Assembly (NCBI GenBank): GCA_947039275.1
Contig: CAMQYL010000010.1
Span: 1 to 64,000, forward strand
Direction: 5' to 3'
Source of the DNA: Amulumruptor sp947039275
GTDB lineage: Bacteria; Bacteroidota; Bacteroidia; Bacteroidales; Muribaculaceae
Length of the DNA stretch: 64,000 nt
Shown here: one piece after another, positions 25,567 to 35,300 of the stretch
How the letters are laid out: every line of letters begins with the position of its first letter
How positions within the stretch are numbered: the stretch's first letter is position 1
The notes under the pieces: generated by a model
Seen by the model: only the letters and a program-made list of their open reading frames with translations
Databases searched by the model: none
Told to the model about the DNA's origin: nothing
Program-made: the position numbers and the translations under genes

Positions 25567-26433
25567 ATGCCCAGAGCTTATAACCACGACTACCGCGACC
25601 GCAGCTTCTACCACATCACTATGACCAAGGCACCGGGCATCCCCGCTTTCGGTCACCTTTCAGGCTCCAATATCGACAGAAGCCCTTTGGGGCAAATCAT
25701 AGCCGCCAACATCTGGCGTATTTCTGACCTGAATCCCTCTCTGAAACTGCTCCAATATGTCATCATGCCCGACCATGTGCATTTCTTGGTGCAGGTGACT
25801 GGCCGCATGGATAAGCCGCTCGGCTGCTATATAGGAATGCTCAAGGTCAAAATAGGGCAGCAATACAGGTCACAGATAGCGCAAGCGGACATCTCGCCGA
25901 TATTTGCGCCTGATTTCTATGACCGCATCATATGGCAGGATAAGCCTCTGGATGCGGTGTACAAGTATATCCGCGACAATCCCCGACGATTAGCAGTCCG
26001 CAAAGCCAATCCTGATTTTTTCCGACGTATAAACAATCTGGCATTGGCAGGGAAGCAATGGCAATGCTACGGCAATATACACCTGCTGGATAATCCATTT
26101 AAAGCACAGGTAGTAATCCACCGTGCAGACTCCTCCGAAATTAGAGAACGAAACCGTCTGCGATGGCTGCATCTTGCAGCAAACGGCGGTGTCCTTGTAT
26201 CCCCATTCATCTCCAAAGATGAGAAACAGCTCCGAGATGAAGCTGAATCCGCAGGTGCAAAAATAATCCTGTTAACTAACGAAGTCTTCCACGACCGTTA
26301 CAAACCCTCCGCCCACGATTTCACCCTCTGTGAACAAGGACGCATGCTGATTCTTGCCTCACAGTCACCGCTGCCTCCATCGCGTCAGTCTTTTATGTCG
26401 CTCAATGCAGTCGCATCATGGCTATGTAAATGA
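25567..26433 (+). CDS. REP-associated tyrosine transposase (RAYT, HUH/Y1 superfamily)
   Basis: A 288-residue single-copy Y1 transposase-like protein. The HUH motif is His70-Val-His72 in VIMPDHVHFLVQV. The likely nucleophile is Tyr134 in YKYIRDNPRR, on the usual helix before Asn-Pro. The start RDRSFYHITMTKA matches the IS200-like Y1 fold. RAYTs act on short palindromes with a GTAG head and are not flanked by IS ends. Five such palindrome pairs occur in this window. The C-terminal ~120 residues (RLRWLHLAANGGVLVSPFI onwards) are an extension that I do not recognise. It may give DNA specificity. The stop codon lies inside a 46-bp perfect palindrome. Confidence 0.88.
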   Translation: MPRAYNHDYRDRSFYHITMTKAPGIPAFGHLSGSNIDRSPLGQIIAANIWRISDLNPSLKLLQYVIMPDHVHFLVQVTGRMDKPLGCYIGMLKVKIGQQYRSQIAQADISPIFAPDFYDRIIWQDKPLDAVYKYIRDNPRRLAVRKANPDFFRRINNLALAGKQWQCYGNIHLLDNPFKAQVVIHRADSSEIRERNRLRWLHLAANGGVLVSPFISKDEKQLRDEAESAGAKIILLTNEVFHDRYKPSAHDFTLCEQGRMLILASQSPLPPSRQSFMSLNAVASWLCK

Positions 26434-26474
26434 CAATAGGGGCAGAAACCATGGTTTCTGCCCCTATTGTCATT
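26429..26474. terminator. 46-bp perfect palindrome, probable bidirectional terminator
   Basis: The two 23-nt halves are exact reverse complements around CCATGG with no unpaired loop. The palindrome includes the RAYT stop codon (26431-26433) and ends 18 nt before the lpxA stop codon on the other strand. It is placed to terminate both convergent genes. It also resembles a REP stem with ATAGGGG instead of GTAGGGA. Confidence 0.7.
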
Positions 26475-26492
26475 ATTGTATGGGGGGATGGG

Positions 26493-27293
26493 TTAGTCGT
26501 CGCGGGTGTCGACTTTGAGGTCGACGAGGCGCTGGTTTACGCGGTCGATGAAGTTGAGGATGTTTTCGCGCTCGGGGCTGGGCTCTACGTCGTTTTCGAT
26601 GCGGCGCACGGCGTTGAAGATTGATGTGCCGCTCTGGTAGACGTGGCGGTATGCCTTGGCGATGTCATCGATCTGGTGCATGGTGAAGCCGTGACGTGCC
26701 ATCACTACGGCGTTCACGCCGTCATATTCAGCCGGGTTATGGGCGAATACGGTGTAGGGAGGTACGTTGTTGCCGATGCGGCAGCCACCCTTGATGAGCA
26801 CCCAGTCACCGATCTTGCAACGCTCGTGGAGCATGGTGTTGGATGACATGATGGTGCATTCGCCTACTTCGGCGTCGCCGGCGATGGTCACGCCGTTGCC
26901 AAGCACTGTCTTGCCCTTTATGACTGAGTCGTGGCCTATGTGGCTCTTGGCGAGGACATATACCTCATTGCCTATGGTAGTAGCCTGACCTTCGCGGATG
27001 CTGCGGTTGATGATGACGTTTTCACGTATCACGCAGTTGTCACCTATGACACACAGACCCTTTTCGCCCTTCCAGCGGAAGTCCTGGGGGTCTGCACCGA
27101 TGACGGCATATTGGTAAATTTTGGTGTTTTTGCCGATGCGGGTGTCATGTATGATGGATGCGTAAGGCATTATTTCACATCCGTCGCCGATTTCCACGTC
27201 GGCATCTATATAGGCGAAGGCGTGTATGATCACATCATTGCCTATCTTAGCCGAGGGGTCGATATGAGCCAGTTGGCTTATTCCTTTTCCCAT
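26493..27293 (-). CDS. lpxA: Acyl-ACP--UDP-N-acetylglucosamine O-acyltransferase
   Basis: A cytosolic trimeric enzyme that adds the first acyl chain to UDP-GlcNAc in lipid A synthesis. It has 266 residues. The N-terminal two thirds is a left-handed beta helix of hexapeptide repeats (IGNDVIIHAFAYIDADVEIGDG). The catalytic pair is His118 and His121 in KSHIGHD. The C-terminal helical domain is GFTMHQIDDIAKAYRHVYQSG. It lies 42 nt after the efflux-pump tolC gene on the same strand, not beside lpxC/fabZ, and may be co-transcribed with the pump. Confidence 0.93.
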   Translation of the reverse strand: MGKGISQLAHIDPSAKIGNDVIIHAFAYIDADVEIGDGCEIMPYASIIHDTRIGKNTKIYQYAVIGADPQDFRWKGEKGLCVIGDNCVIRENVIINRSIREGQATTIGNEVYVLAKSHIGHDSVIKGKTVLGNGVTIAGDAEVGECTIMSSNTMLHERCKIGDWVLIKGGCRIGNNVPPYTVFAHNPAEYDGVNAVVMARHGFTMHQIDDIAKAYRHVYQSGTSIFNAVRRIENDVEPSPERENILNFIDRVNQRLVDLKVDTRDD

Positions 27294-27335
27294 GGTGGTA
27301 TTATGTATTTGATTATAGATATAAGGATTTCGTGA

Positions 27336-28730
27336 TTAGCGGCCACCGCCAAGGTTCTGATAGAGGTTGATCAGGGCGCGCTCGCGTGTCAACCGGCATG
27401 TGATTTCTCCTATCTGTGACGAGAGGAGTGCCTGCTGGGCGGTGAGAACTTCAAGGTAGGTCGAGGTGCCATACTGGAGAAGTTCCTGGTTGTACTCTAC
27501 AGCCTTTGAGTAGTTGTCGGTCTGGTCGGCGAGGTATTCCTGCTTTTCGGTCGCTTTCTGATAGGTCATCATGGCATCCGATACCTCGGCTGCTGCTGAC
27601 ATGAGAGTGTACTCGAAGTTGTTGAGTGCCTGCTGCTGCTGTGCCTTTGCAATCTTGAGGTTTGCGATGTTCTGACCGCGAGAGAAGAGGGGGGCGGCGA
27701 GCTGTCCGGCAAGATTGAGAAGCCATCCGCCGGGGTTGGTCACGAGAGAGCCGAAGCTGTTGGTGAACGCACCTGTGCCGGTGATGTTGAGCGAGGGATA
27801 GAAAGCCGAGCGAGCTGAGTTGGTGGCATAGTAGGCTGTAGCGAGAGCGTACTCAGATGCTTTCACATCGGGGCGCGATGCCAGTTCGACCATCGGGATG
27901 GACTCGCGGACTATATTTGGCATCAGGGCTGTGTGCTGTGCCGGGATGTCCCACTTCTGCGGCATAGTATTGAGAAGCAGCGACAAAGTGTTGTAGGCAC
28001 TGCGCAGATTTACCTCAATGTCGGTGATAGAGGCGAGTATGGAATAATACTGTGCGGTTGACTGTACTACAGCAGCCTCGTTGACACGTCCTGCGAGCTT
28101 GAGGTTTTTCATAACCTCCACACTTTCGCCCCAGAGGGTGGCGGTGTTGCGTGAAAGTTCGAGCTGGCTTTCGAGTGATGAGATGGTGTAGTACATCGCT
28201 GCAACAGAAGCGATGATCTGGCTGCGGACAGCCTGCTCGTATGATTCGCTCTGGAGCAGAGCCATCTTGGCACCGCGCTTGGAGTTGAGCAGACGGGCGA
28301 AGATGTCCACCTCCCAGTTGACCGACAGAGGTATGCTGTAGGTCCAGTCAGAGCCGTTCATGTCGCCGCCATGGAGCTTAGTCCATGATTTGCCGCCCTG
28401 AGGAGCGAGAGCTACCGAGGGGAAATATGCCAGTTTCGCTCCCTGCAGACGTGCTTGTGCTGCCTCTACGTTGAGTTTGGCGTTCTGTAGGTCGGTATTG
28501 TTGTCAAGTGCCTGCTGGATCAGACCGGCAAGTACAGGGTCGGTGAAGACCTGCTGCCACTGGAGATTGCCGTAGGCTTCGGGGTTGCGTGTCACCGAGT
28601 CGGCTTTGACATACTGTGATGTCAGGGCTGTGTCGGTAGGCATCTCGAATTTTTTGTAGATGTTGCAGCCGGTCATTGCTGATGCGCCGATGGCAGCTGC
28701 CACAATCCATGATATATGCTTGATATTCAT
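27336..28730 (-). CDS. TolC-family outer-membrane efflux lipoprotein (OprM/NodT type)
   Basis: The outer-membrane channel of the tripartite RND pump encoded with it. From the ATG at 28730 it has 464 residues with a lipoprotein signal peptide (MNIKHISWIVAAAIGASAMTG-Cys). The mature protein shows the two OEP repeats, with QQVFTDPVLAGLIQQALDNNTDLQ and PQGGKSWTKLHG in the first and RPDVKASEYALATAYYATNSARSAFYPSL in the second. The C-terminal EVLTAQQALLSSQ is typical. The upstream start at 28787 would bury the signal peptide. It follows the RND gene by 63 nt. Confidence 0.93.
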   Translation of the reverse strand: MNIKHISWIVAAAIGASAMTGCNIYKKFEMPTDTALTSQYVKADSVTRNPEAYGNLQWQQVFTDPVLAGLIQQALDNNTDLQNAKLNVEAAQARLQGAKLAYFPSVALAPQGGKSWTKLHGGDMNGSDWTYSIPLSVNWEVDIFARLLNSKRGAKMALLQSESYEQAVRSQIIASVAAMYYTISSLESQLELSRNTATLWGESVEVMKNLKLAGRVNEAAVVQSTAQYYSILASITDIEVNLRSAYNTLSLLLNTMPQKWDIPAQHTALMPNIVRESIPMVELASRPDVKASEYALATAYYATNSARSAFYPSLNITGTGAFTNSFGSLVTNPGGWLLNLAGQLAAPLFSRGQNIANLKIAKAQQQQALNNFEYTLMSAAAEVSDAMMTYQKATEKQEYLADQTDNYSKAVEYNQELLQYGTSTYLEVLTAQQALLSSQIGEITCRLTRERALINLYQNLGGGR

Positions 28731-28793
28731 TGAGCGTATATGGAAGTTGTCAGTAATGAAAAATAGGGGAGAGAGGAGGATGAGCAAGTGAGG

Positions 28794-31700
28794 TTATCGT
28801 GAATACTGTTCGATTTCGCTTTCGAGGCCCTCGTTTGATGTATCCTTCCACTTCATAGGAGTTATCTTCTCCTGGATGAGCTGGAATGTCACGAACAGGG
28901 CGGGCACGATGAAAATCTGGAGTATCATACCTATCAACATACCGCCGATAGAGCCTACGCCGAGGGCGCGGTTACCGTTGGCACCTACACCGTGGGCAAA
29001 CATCAGAGGCAACAGACCGATGATGAGAGCCAGAGAGGTCATGAGGATCGGTCGGAGACGCGCCACTGCACCGTCAATCGCTGCATTGAGCACCGACATG
29101 CCCGTGCGGCGACGTTCGAGCGCGAACTCCACGATAAGGATGGCGTTCTTGGCAAGAAGACCGATAAGCATGATGAGCGCAATCTGGAGATAGATGTTGT
29201 TGTCGACACCGAATATCTGTGCGAAGATAAATGAGCCCATCAGACCGAACGGTATCGAGAAGATAACTGCCAGCGGCAGGATGTAGCTCTCATATTGCGC
29301 CGAGAGGAGCAGGTAGACGAACAGGAGGCAGAGACCGAAGATGATGGCTGTGGCGCTACCGCTCGAGCTGCTGCCCTCCTCACGTGTCATACCGGCATAC
29401 TCATAGCCGTAACCTGCGGGGAGTGTCTGTGCTGCCACGCGTGAGATGGCTTCAAGTGCCTGACCTGAAGAGTATCCGGCAGCCGGGCTACCAGTCACGG
29501 AGATTGAGGTGAACATGTTGAAGCGGTTCATCAAGTCAGGAGCGAATACTCGCTCAAGGGTGACGAAGTTGCTGATGCTTGCCATAGTGCCTGATGAGTT
29601 GCGCACCTTGATGGCAGAAAGTGTCTCTGGCGAGATACGGCTTTCGGCACCAGCCTGCATCATCACGCGGTAGATTTTACCGAAACGGTTGAAGTTAGAC
29701 ACATACAGACCGCCATAATATCCTTGCAGTGTGCTCAGTATGGTCTGGGGACTGATGCCTGCCTGCTTAGCTTTGGCGGCATCGATGTCTACAAGATACT
29801 GTGGGAAGGTGGGGTTGAAGGTCGTATAAGCCACCTGAATCTCAGGCTGCTGATTGAGCTGGGCAAGGAAGCCCTGCACGATGCCGAAGAACTGGTTGAT
29901 GTCGCCGCCGGTCTTGTCCTGCATCTTGATTTCGAAACCGTTGGTCATGGAGTAACCCGAAATCATAGGGGGTGCGAATGCTACGACACGTCCGTCCTTG
30001 ACAAACTGACCCGTCACGCCGTAGATTTTCATCAGGATTGCATCGGCAGACTCGTCCTTGGCGGTACGTTCGTCCCAGTTTTTGAGCTTTACGATGAATG
30101 TGCCGTATGTGGCACCCTGTCCGGCGAGGAAGCTGTAGCCGACAATCTTCTGTCGGTATTCGATGCCTGGTATGTTGGCAATGGCGGCATCCACCTGATT
30201 GAGGGTCTCCTCAGTGCGTTCCTGGGATGTGCCCGGAGGCATGTCGACCATGACGAATAGCACGCCGGTATCCTCATTGGGCACGAGGGCACTCGGGGTG
30301 ATGTTCATAAGCCATATGAGGATTGCAATGGCGCCAAGCACTGTGCCGAAGCTTGAAATCTTATGTCGGGCGAAGAATGCGACGATACGCTTATAACCAC
30401 CGATGAGCGAGTTATAGCCGGCTTCAAATGCTTCGTGGAAACGCTTGGTAAACAGACCTGCCACGGTGACAATTGCCACTGCTATGGCGATGACAAGTTT
30501 CACGATGCTTGCGGTGCTGAACCATCCAGCCACCATGCAGTAGATGGTGAAAGCGAGGAGAGCCACCACGATGAGCGGATGGAGCGAGAATGATTTCTTG
30601 TACTTGCCGACAACAGCCTCTGTAGAAGCCTTGTATGCCTCAGCCACGCGCTCTTTGAGTGGTTGGTCGGGGTTGTGGGGCTTAAGGAACAGGGCGCAGA
30701 GTGCCGGCGAGAGGGTAAGGGCGTTGAGCGCGGAGAAACCGATGGCAATCGCCATGGTCAGACCGAACTGCTGGTAGAAGATACCTGCAGTACCGGGCAT
30801 GAACGACACAGGGATGAACACGAGCATCATGACGAGCGTGATGGATATAATCGCGCCGCCGATTTCGTTCATGGCATCTATGGCAGCCCTTCGCGAACTC
30901 TTGTACCCGACATCGAGTTTGGCGTGGACCGCCTCGACGACGACTATGGCGTCGTCGACCACAATCGCAATCGCCAAGACTAACGCCGAGAGTGTGATGA
31001 GGTTGACCGAGAAGCCGATGAGGTTCATCACGAAGAATGTGCCGACGAGGGCGACGGGGATGGCGATAGCAGGGATGATGGTGGAGCGGAAGTCGCTCAG
31101 GAAGATGTACACCACAAGGAACACGAGCACGAATGCCTCGATGAGGGTCTTGATAACCTCGTGGATTGAGGCGTAGAGGAAGTCGTTGTTGTTAAGAGGC
31201 ACGGCTATCTGTAGACCGTTGGGAAGTTCCTCTTTCAGCTTGTCTACGTAACCGAGACAGTCGTTGATGATGGTCGTAGCGTTGGAGCCAGGGGTCTGGA
31301 ACACGATACACATCGTGGAGGGGTAGCCGTTGAGCGAGTTGGAGAAACCGTAGGTCACACGTCCCAGCTCCACGTCGGCAACATCTTTGAGGTAGAGTGT
31401 TTCGCCGTTGGGAAGGGCGCGTACCACAATCTTGTCAAACTCCTCGGGTGTGGACAGACGGCCCTTATAGCGCATGGTGTACTGGAAGCTTTGGTTACCC
31501 TGCTCGCCAAATGCACCGGGGGCTGCCTCAAGGTTTTGCTCGGCAAGAGCGGAAGCCACATCAGAGGGCATGAGATTGTACTGCGCGAGTACTTCGGGCT
31601 TGAGCCATACACGCATGGAGTAGTCGGCGCCGAAGCTCATCACGTCGCCCACACCGTTGATACGCTGCAGCTCCGGAATCATGTTGATTTTAGCGTAGTT

Positions 31701-32168
31701 GTCGAGGAACTCGCCGTCATAGTTGCCCGAGGTGTCATATAGAGCTATGCCCACGAGCATTGATGACTGGCGTTTCTGTGTCAGCACACCCACCTGGAGC
31801 ACCTCCGAGGGGAGTAGGTTCTGGGCTTTGGCGACACGGTTCTGTACATCGACGGCTGCCATGTTGGGGTCAAAGCCCTGACGGAAGTAGACGTTGATGG
31901 TAGCACTGCCTGTATTGGTGGCGGTAGACTCCATGTAGGTCATGCCTTCGGCACCGTTGATTGACTCTTCAAGAGGGGCAATCACAGAGTTGAGCACAGC
32001 CTGGGCATTTGCACCCTGATAGGTGGTAGACACCTGGATGGTTGGGGGAGCGATGTCGGGATACTGGGTCACGGGCAGGGACACGAGACCGATCAGACCC
32101 AACAGCACTATGAAGATTGATATAACCGTCGATAGCACCGGGCGGTTAATAAAGGTATCAAGTTTCAT
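28794..32168 (-). CDS. RND efflux pump permease (HAE1 family, AcrB-like)
   Basis: The proton-driven inner-membrane pump of the tripartite system. It has 1124 residues with 12 predicted helices and two large periplasmic loops. The start MKLDTFINRPVLSTVISIFIVLLGLIG is diagnostic. The proton-relay Asp pair is in helix 4 (LAIAIVVDDAIVVVEAVHA), and the signature GFSVNLITLSALVL precedes it. SVSMGMLS-type second-half helices end at IEGGMLIG-like GVGSIGGMLIGMILQIFIVPALFV. It lies between the adaptor and TolC genes in the canonical operon. Substrates probably include detergents, bile salts or drugs. Confidence 0.96.
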   Translation of the reverse strand: MKLDTFINRPVLSTVISIFIVLLGLIGLVSLPVTQYPDIAPPTIQVSTTYQGANAQAVLNSVIAPLEESINGAEGMTYMESTATNTGSATINVYFRQGFDPNMAAVDVQNRVAKAQNLLPSEVLQVGVLTQKRQSSMLVGIALYDTSGNYDGEFLDNYAKINMIPELQRINGVGDVMSFGADYSMRVWLKPEVLAQYNLMPSDVASALAEQNLEAAPGAFGEQGNQSFQYTMRYKGRLSTPEEFDKIVVRALPNGETLYLKDVADVELGRVTYGFSNSLNGYPSTMCIVFQTPGSNATTIINDCLGYVDKLKEELPNGLQIAVPLNNNDFLYASIHEVIKTLIEAFVLVFLVVYIFLSDFRSTIIPAIAIPVALVGTFFVMNLIGFSVNLITLSALVLAIAIVVDDAIVVVEAVHAKLDVGYKSSRRAAIDAMNEIGGAIISITLVMMLVFIPVSFMPGTAGIFYQQFGLTMAIAIGFSALNALTLSPALCALFLKPHNPDQPLKERVAEAYKASTEAVVGKYKKSFSLHPLIVVALLAFTIYCMVAGWFSTASIVKLVIAIAVAIVTVAGLFTKRFHEAFEAGYNSLIGGYKRIVAFFARHKISSFGTVLGAIAILIWLMNITPSALVPNEDTGVLFVMVDMPPGTSQERTEETLNQVDAAIANIPGIEYRQKIVGYSFLAGQGATYGTFIVKLKNWDERTAKDESADAILMKIYGVTGQFVKDGRVVAFAPPMISGYSMTNGFEIKMQDKTGGDINQFFGIVQGFLAQLNQQPEIQVAYTTFNPTFPQYLVDIDAAKAKQAGISPQTILSTLQGYYGGLYVSNFNRFGKIYRVMMQAGAESRISPETLSAIKVRNSSGTMASISNFVTLERVFAPDLMNRFNMFTSISVTGSPAAGYSSGQALEAISRVAAQTLPAGYGYEYAGMTREEGSSSSGSATAIIFGLCLLFVYLLLSAQYESYILPLAVIFSIPFGLMGSFIFAQIFGVDNNIYLQIALIMLIGLLAKNAILIVEFALERRRTGMSVLNAAIDGAVARLRPILMTSLALIIGLLPLMFAHGVGANGNRALGVGSIGGMLIGMILQIFIVPALFVTFQLIQEKITPMKWKDTSNEGLESEIEQYSR

Positions 32169-32235
32169 TGGTGGTGAATAGTCTTACGAAAAAGTAATGT
32201 ATGTGGAGTGAGTTATAGCCGTATCAGGCTCGGTG

Positions 32236-33429
32236 TTATTTGGCGGCTGGCTGCTGAGCTGCGCCCTGCTGAGCCATGGCGGCAGCTTTGGCAGCTGCAT
32301 CTACTGGCTTGATTTCCACACCGTCACGGACAGAAATGCCAACGCCTTCGACTGCGATGCGGTCGCCGGGCTTCAGCCCCGAAGTGACCACGAAGTTGCT
32401 GCCGTCATTGAGGGGTGAAACTGTGATGGGGGTAGCGACAACCTTGTTGGAGTCGTTGACCACATATGCAAAGCGGCGATCCTGAAGCTCGTTTGTGGCT
32501 TTCTGGGGGATGACAATTACGTCATTGAAGGTGCGTGGGATAATTACACGGCCTGTAGAACCGCTTCGGAGCATGCCGCTCGGGTTGGGGAATATGGCTC
32601 GTACGCTTGCTGCGCCTGTGCTGCTGTCGATGACACCTGATATGGTGGAAACCTTGCCCTTGGAGCTGTAGGTGGATCCGTCGGCGAGTTCAAGTTCTAC
32701 CTCGGGCATCTGTGTGATGGCAGTGTTGATGTTACGGCTGCCGTTGTCAGTCATGGCTAGGATGTCCTTTTCGGTAAGGGAGAAGTAGGCGTAGATGTCG
32801 CTGATGTCGCTGATAGTGGTCAGCGGGGTCTGGCTTGAGGGTGATGCCAGCGAGCCTTCGCGGTTAGGTATGGAGCCTACCACGCCGCTGCTGGGGGCAG
32901 TAACCACTGTGTATGCCAGATTTTTTTTGGCTGTCACGAGGGCAGCGTTAGCTTGGGCGAGAGCCGCCTTGGCATTCTGGAGGTCGTTGTCGGCAAGCTG
33001 CCACTCATATTCGCTGATGATGTTCTTGTCATAGAGGCGGCGCTTGTTGTCGGCGGTGAGCTGGGCGGTGCTGACGGCTGTCTTGGCTGTGGCTACCTGA
33101 GCCTGAGCCTGGTCGACGGCTGCCTGGTACTGCACCTGGTCAAGAGTGAAAAGTACCTGTCCCTTGTGGACCTGCTGTCCTTCGTCGACGTGTACTTTGG
33201 TTATGAAGCCTGTTACTTGCGGACGGATGTCGATGTCTGTTTTACCACGGAGTGTGGCTGGATATGACTGCTGCAGGGTGGTGTTGGTGTCGCCTACTGT
33301 CATGACGGCAATCTCTGGGGCACCTGCCTGCTGCTGTTGCTGCTGTCCGCCACAAGAGGTGAGGAGTGACCCTGCGATGACTGTGGAGAGAGCATACAGG
33401 GTTGCTGATTTCAACGTGATAGCTTTCAT
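32236..33429 (-). CDS. RND efflux periplasmic adaptor lipoprotein (AcrA/MexA-like)
   Basis: A periplasmic membrane-fusion protein linking the pump to TolC. It has 397 residues and a lipobox, LLTSCGG, at residue ~26, followed by a Gln run. Domains in order: beta-barrel start (YPATLRGKTDIDIRPQVTGFI), lipoyl half (VHVDEGQQVHKGQVLFTLD), coiled-coil hairpin (AQAQVATAKTAVSTAQLTADNKRRLYD), second lipoyl half (VVTAPSSGVVGSIPNREGSL) and membrane-proximal domain. The C-terminus is Ala/Gln-rich. It is the first gene of the operon and has a TATATTTG element (complement of 33504-33511) upstream. Confidence 0.95.
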   Translation of the reverse strand: MKAITLKSATLYALSTVIAGSLLTSCGGQQQQQQAGAPEIAVMTVGDTNTTLQQSYPATLRGKTDIDIRPQVTGFITKVHVDEGQQVHKGQVLFTLDQVQYQAAVDQAQAQVATAKTAVSTAQLTADNKRRLYDKNIISEYEWQLADNDLQNAKAALAQANAALVTAKKNLAYTVVTAPSSGVVGSIPNREGSLASPSSQTPLTTISDISDIYAYFSLTEKDILAMTDNGSRNINTAITQMPEVELELADGSTYSSKGKVSTISGVIDSSTGAASVRAIFPNPSGMLRSGSTGRVIIPRTFNDVIVIPQKATNELQDRRFAYVVNDSNKVVATPITVSPLNDGSNFVVTSGLKPGDRIAVEGVGISVRDGVEIKPVDAAAKAAAMAQQGAAQQPAAK

Positions 33430-33744
33430 CTGCTAATTAGGAAATAATGTAAATATGTGATAGGTTTGTTGTTAATTCTCGCTTGTGCATAGTAATCAAG
33501 GTGCAAATATACGATTTTTTTGTGTCTAAAATCCGTTTTGAGATTCCATAATGGTAAAAATAGGACAAAATACACGTAAAATTGTGATGTTTTGACCAAT
33601 CAAAAAGCGGGCTTTATGGAGTGAGAGTCGTGGCATTTGGGAGGCATGACACGCGCATAAAGCGAAAAAATATTCGTAAATTTGCCCTGTCTTTTCTAAC
33701 TGACGGTTTCCGATACGAATGGTTTAATCATCTGATCTCTCATA
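33430..33744. other. Divergent promoter region between the efflux operon and the next membrane protein
   Basis: The 315-bp gap is AT-rich and holds no supported gene. It has a minus-strand TATATTTG (complement of 33504-33511) for the efflux operon and a plus-strand TAAATTTG (33677-33684) for the 33745 gene. Good -33 partners are not obvious. I see no clear operator for a TetR-type regulator, and no regulator gene is adjacent. Confidence 0.5.
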
Positions 33745-35256
33745 ATGTCACGCAGAGTGCTTTATACGGTTTCCATGCTCTACCTGTGGCTTCCCTTGGC
33801 GATATTTCTCGTGGGGTGGACATACTGGTGGATTGCTGTGTTGCCGCTTCTGCTCGGTTTGTGGGTGTCAGTAGCGCCGTTCAGACATGTCGGCGGCAGC
33901 GTGAACTTTGCTTCGGCTTGGAAGGAGATTCTGATAGCCTTCCTTGTGCTGTTTTGGACTGCGAACGCCGGCATAGGGGGGCTGATGTGGCAGGATCCGG
34001 TGGATCATATATTCCGTAATGCTGTTTTTAACGATCTGGTATCCAATCCGTGGCCTGTGATTACCGGAGGGCAGATGCTCAATTACTATTTCGGGTTCTG
34101 GTTGCCGGCGGCAGTGGCTGCCAAACTGTTCCATAGCATCGAGTTGGGTAATATATGCCAGCTGCTTTATGCTGCATCAGGCATATGGCTTGGACTGAGG
34201 ATGATGTATGAGCGGATCGGGAGTGTCACACTGCCTACGTTGTTGGTGCTCATTTTGTTTTCAGGATTTGATGCGATGGGGGTTGCCATATACAGCAACT
34301 TTTTCCCTGACATGCATTTCACCATATACAGGGGGCTTTGGGGCTATTCGCCGGCTGGGTTTACTGCTCCAAACATGGCTCTGATGGGTTTCATCTTCAA
34401 TCAGTACATCCCGGCATTTCTTGCTACGATGATGATACTCACCCGTCCGTGCAAGGGATATGCTCCTGCAGTGCTCGCTCTGATGGCGATAAGTTCTCCC
34501 ATAGCAGCCTTTTCGCTGTTGCCGTTAGTGGTGTGGATGTTATATAAGGAGATGTCGGAGTGTCAATGTCTGTCATCAAAAATGTGCGTGTTGTTTTCGC
34601 CGGTGAATATTGCTTCGGTAATCATAGTCATACCGGTGGCTGCTTTTCTCTCTCTTAATAATGCAGCCGGACATGTAGGATGGTATCCGGCAGGTGAAGG
34701 ACCTGTGGTGATACAGCGCATCAAGATGATAGTGCATATACTGATCATAATCACGCTGCAGATGGTGGTGTGGATGCCTGTGCTATGGAAACGCATAGGT
34801 CGCATGCCGGAGTTCTGGCTGCTTTTTATCCCGAGTGCCATAGCTTTCTTCATACAGGTAGGATATTCTGCCGATTTCGGATCAAGGATGCAGATGGCTG
34901 TGCAGACGCTCCTTACGCTTGAAGTCGCCATATTTGTCAACAGATGGAAAACCCATACGCGCAGGTTGCGCAAGGCTTTTGTCGTGGTGTCTCTGCTGTG
35001 TCTCGTTTCCACTGGATGGGAGGTGGCGAGGCGTATATATTTCGGATCTACAGTGCCTATGGAAGAATGGCGGTCGTGTCAGTTGCCCAACGTGTTTGTC
35101 GAGAACCGTTGTACGGCAAATTTCACCTCGGATGCTTCCCTGTGGCATCTTGGTCCTAATGACGTGGTGTCGCCGCGGCTCGATGACTTTTTCCGCCGTC
35201 ATCCCGAGGGCAGGATATATCGTGATTATTTGGCGCACCCATTGGATGAGGAGTGA
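33745..35256 (+). CDS. Polytopic membrane protein, GT-C-like, function unknown
   Basis: A 503-residue protein with about 12 hydrophobic segments from residue 8 onward (MLYLWLPLAIFLVGWTYWWI, LIAFLVLFWTANAGIGGLMW). The segment WQDPVDHIFRNAVFNDLVSNPWPV, then LNYYFGFWLPAAVAAKL, recalls large GT-C-like membrane proteins, where an Asp in the first external loop acts in glycosyl transfer from a lipid-linked donor. This is resemblance only. The C-terminal ~60 residues are soluble (PNDVVSPRLDDFFRRHPEG). The threonine/serine exporter genes follow 44 nt later. Confidence 0.65.
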   Translation: MSRRVLYTVSMLYLWLPLAIFLVGWTYWWIAVLPLLLGLWVSVAPFRHVGGSVNFASAWKEILIAFLVLFWTANAGIGGLMWQDPVDHIFRNAVFNDLVSNPWPVITGGQMLNYYFGFWLPAAVAAKLFHSIELGNICQLLYAASGIWLGLRMMYERIGSVTLPTLLVLILFSGFDAMGVAIYSNFFPDMHFTIYRGLWGYSPAGFTAPNMALMGFIFNQYIPAFLATMMILTRPCKGYAPAVLALMAISSPIAAFSLLPLVVWMLYKEMSECQCLSSKMCVLFSPVNIASVIIVIPVAAFLSLNNAAGHVGWYPAGEGPVVIQRIKMIVHILIIITLQMVVWMPVLWKRIGRMPEFWLLFIPSAIAFFIQVGYSADFGSRMQMAVQTLLTLEVAIFVNRWKTHTRRLRKAFVVVSLLCLVSTGWEVARRIYFGSTVPMEEWRSCQLPNVFVENRCTANFTSDASLWHLGPNDVVSPRLDDFFRRHPEGRIYRDYLAHPLDEE

Positions 35257-35300
35257 AAACTTAATGACATACATATATATAAGGTGTAATAACAGTTACT

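Noticed and set aside
25567..26433. IS200/IS605 insertion sequence
   Set aside because: No IS-type left and right ends, no TnpB, and the length and single-gene context fit RAYT.
33621..34019. 132-codon plus-strand frame overlapping the start of the GT-C-like gene
   Set aside because: The 33745 frame has clear membrane helices and a better start. This one runs out of frame over it.
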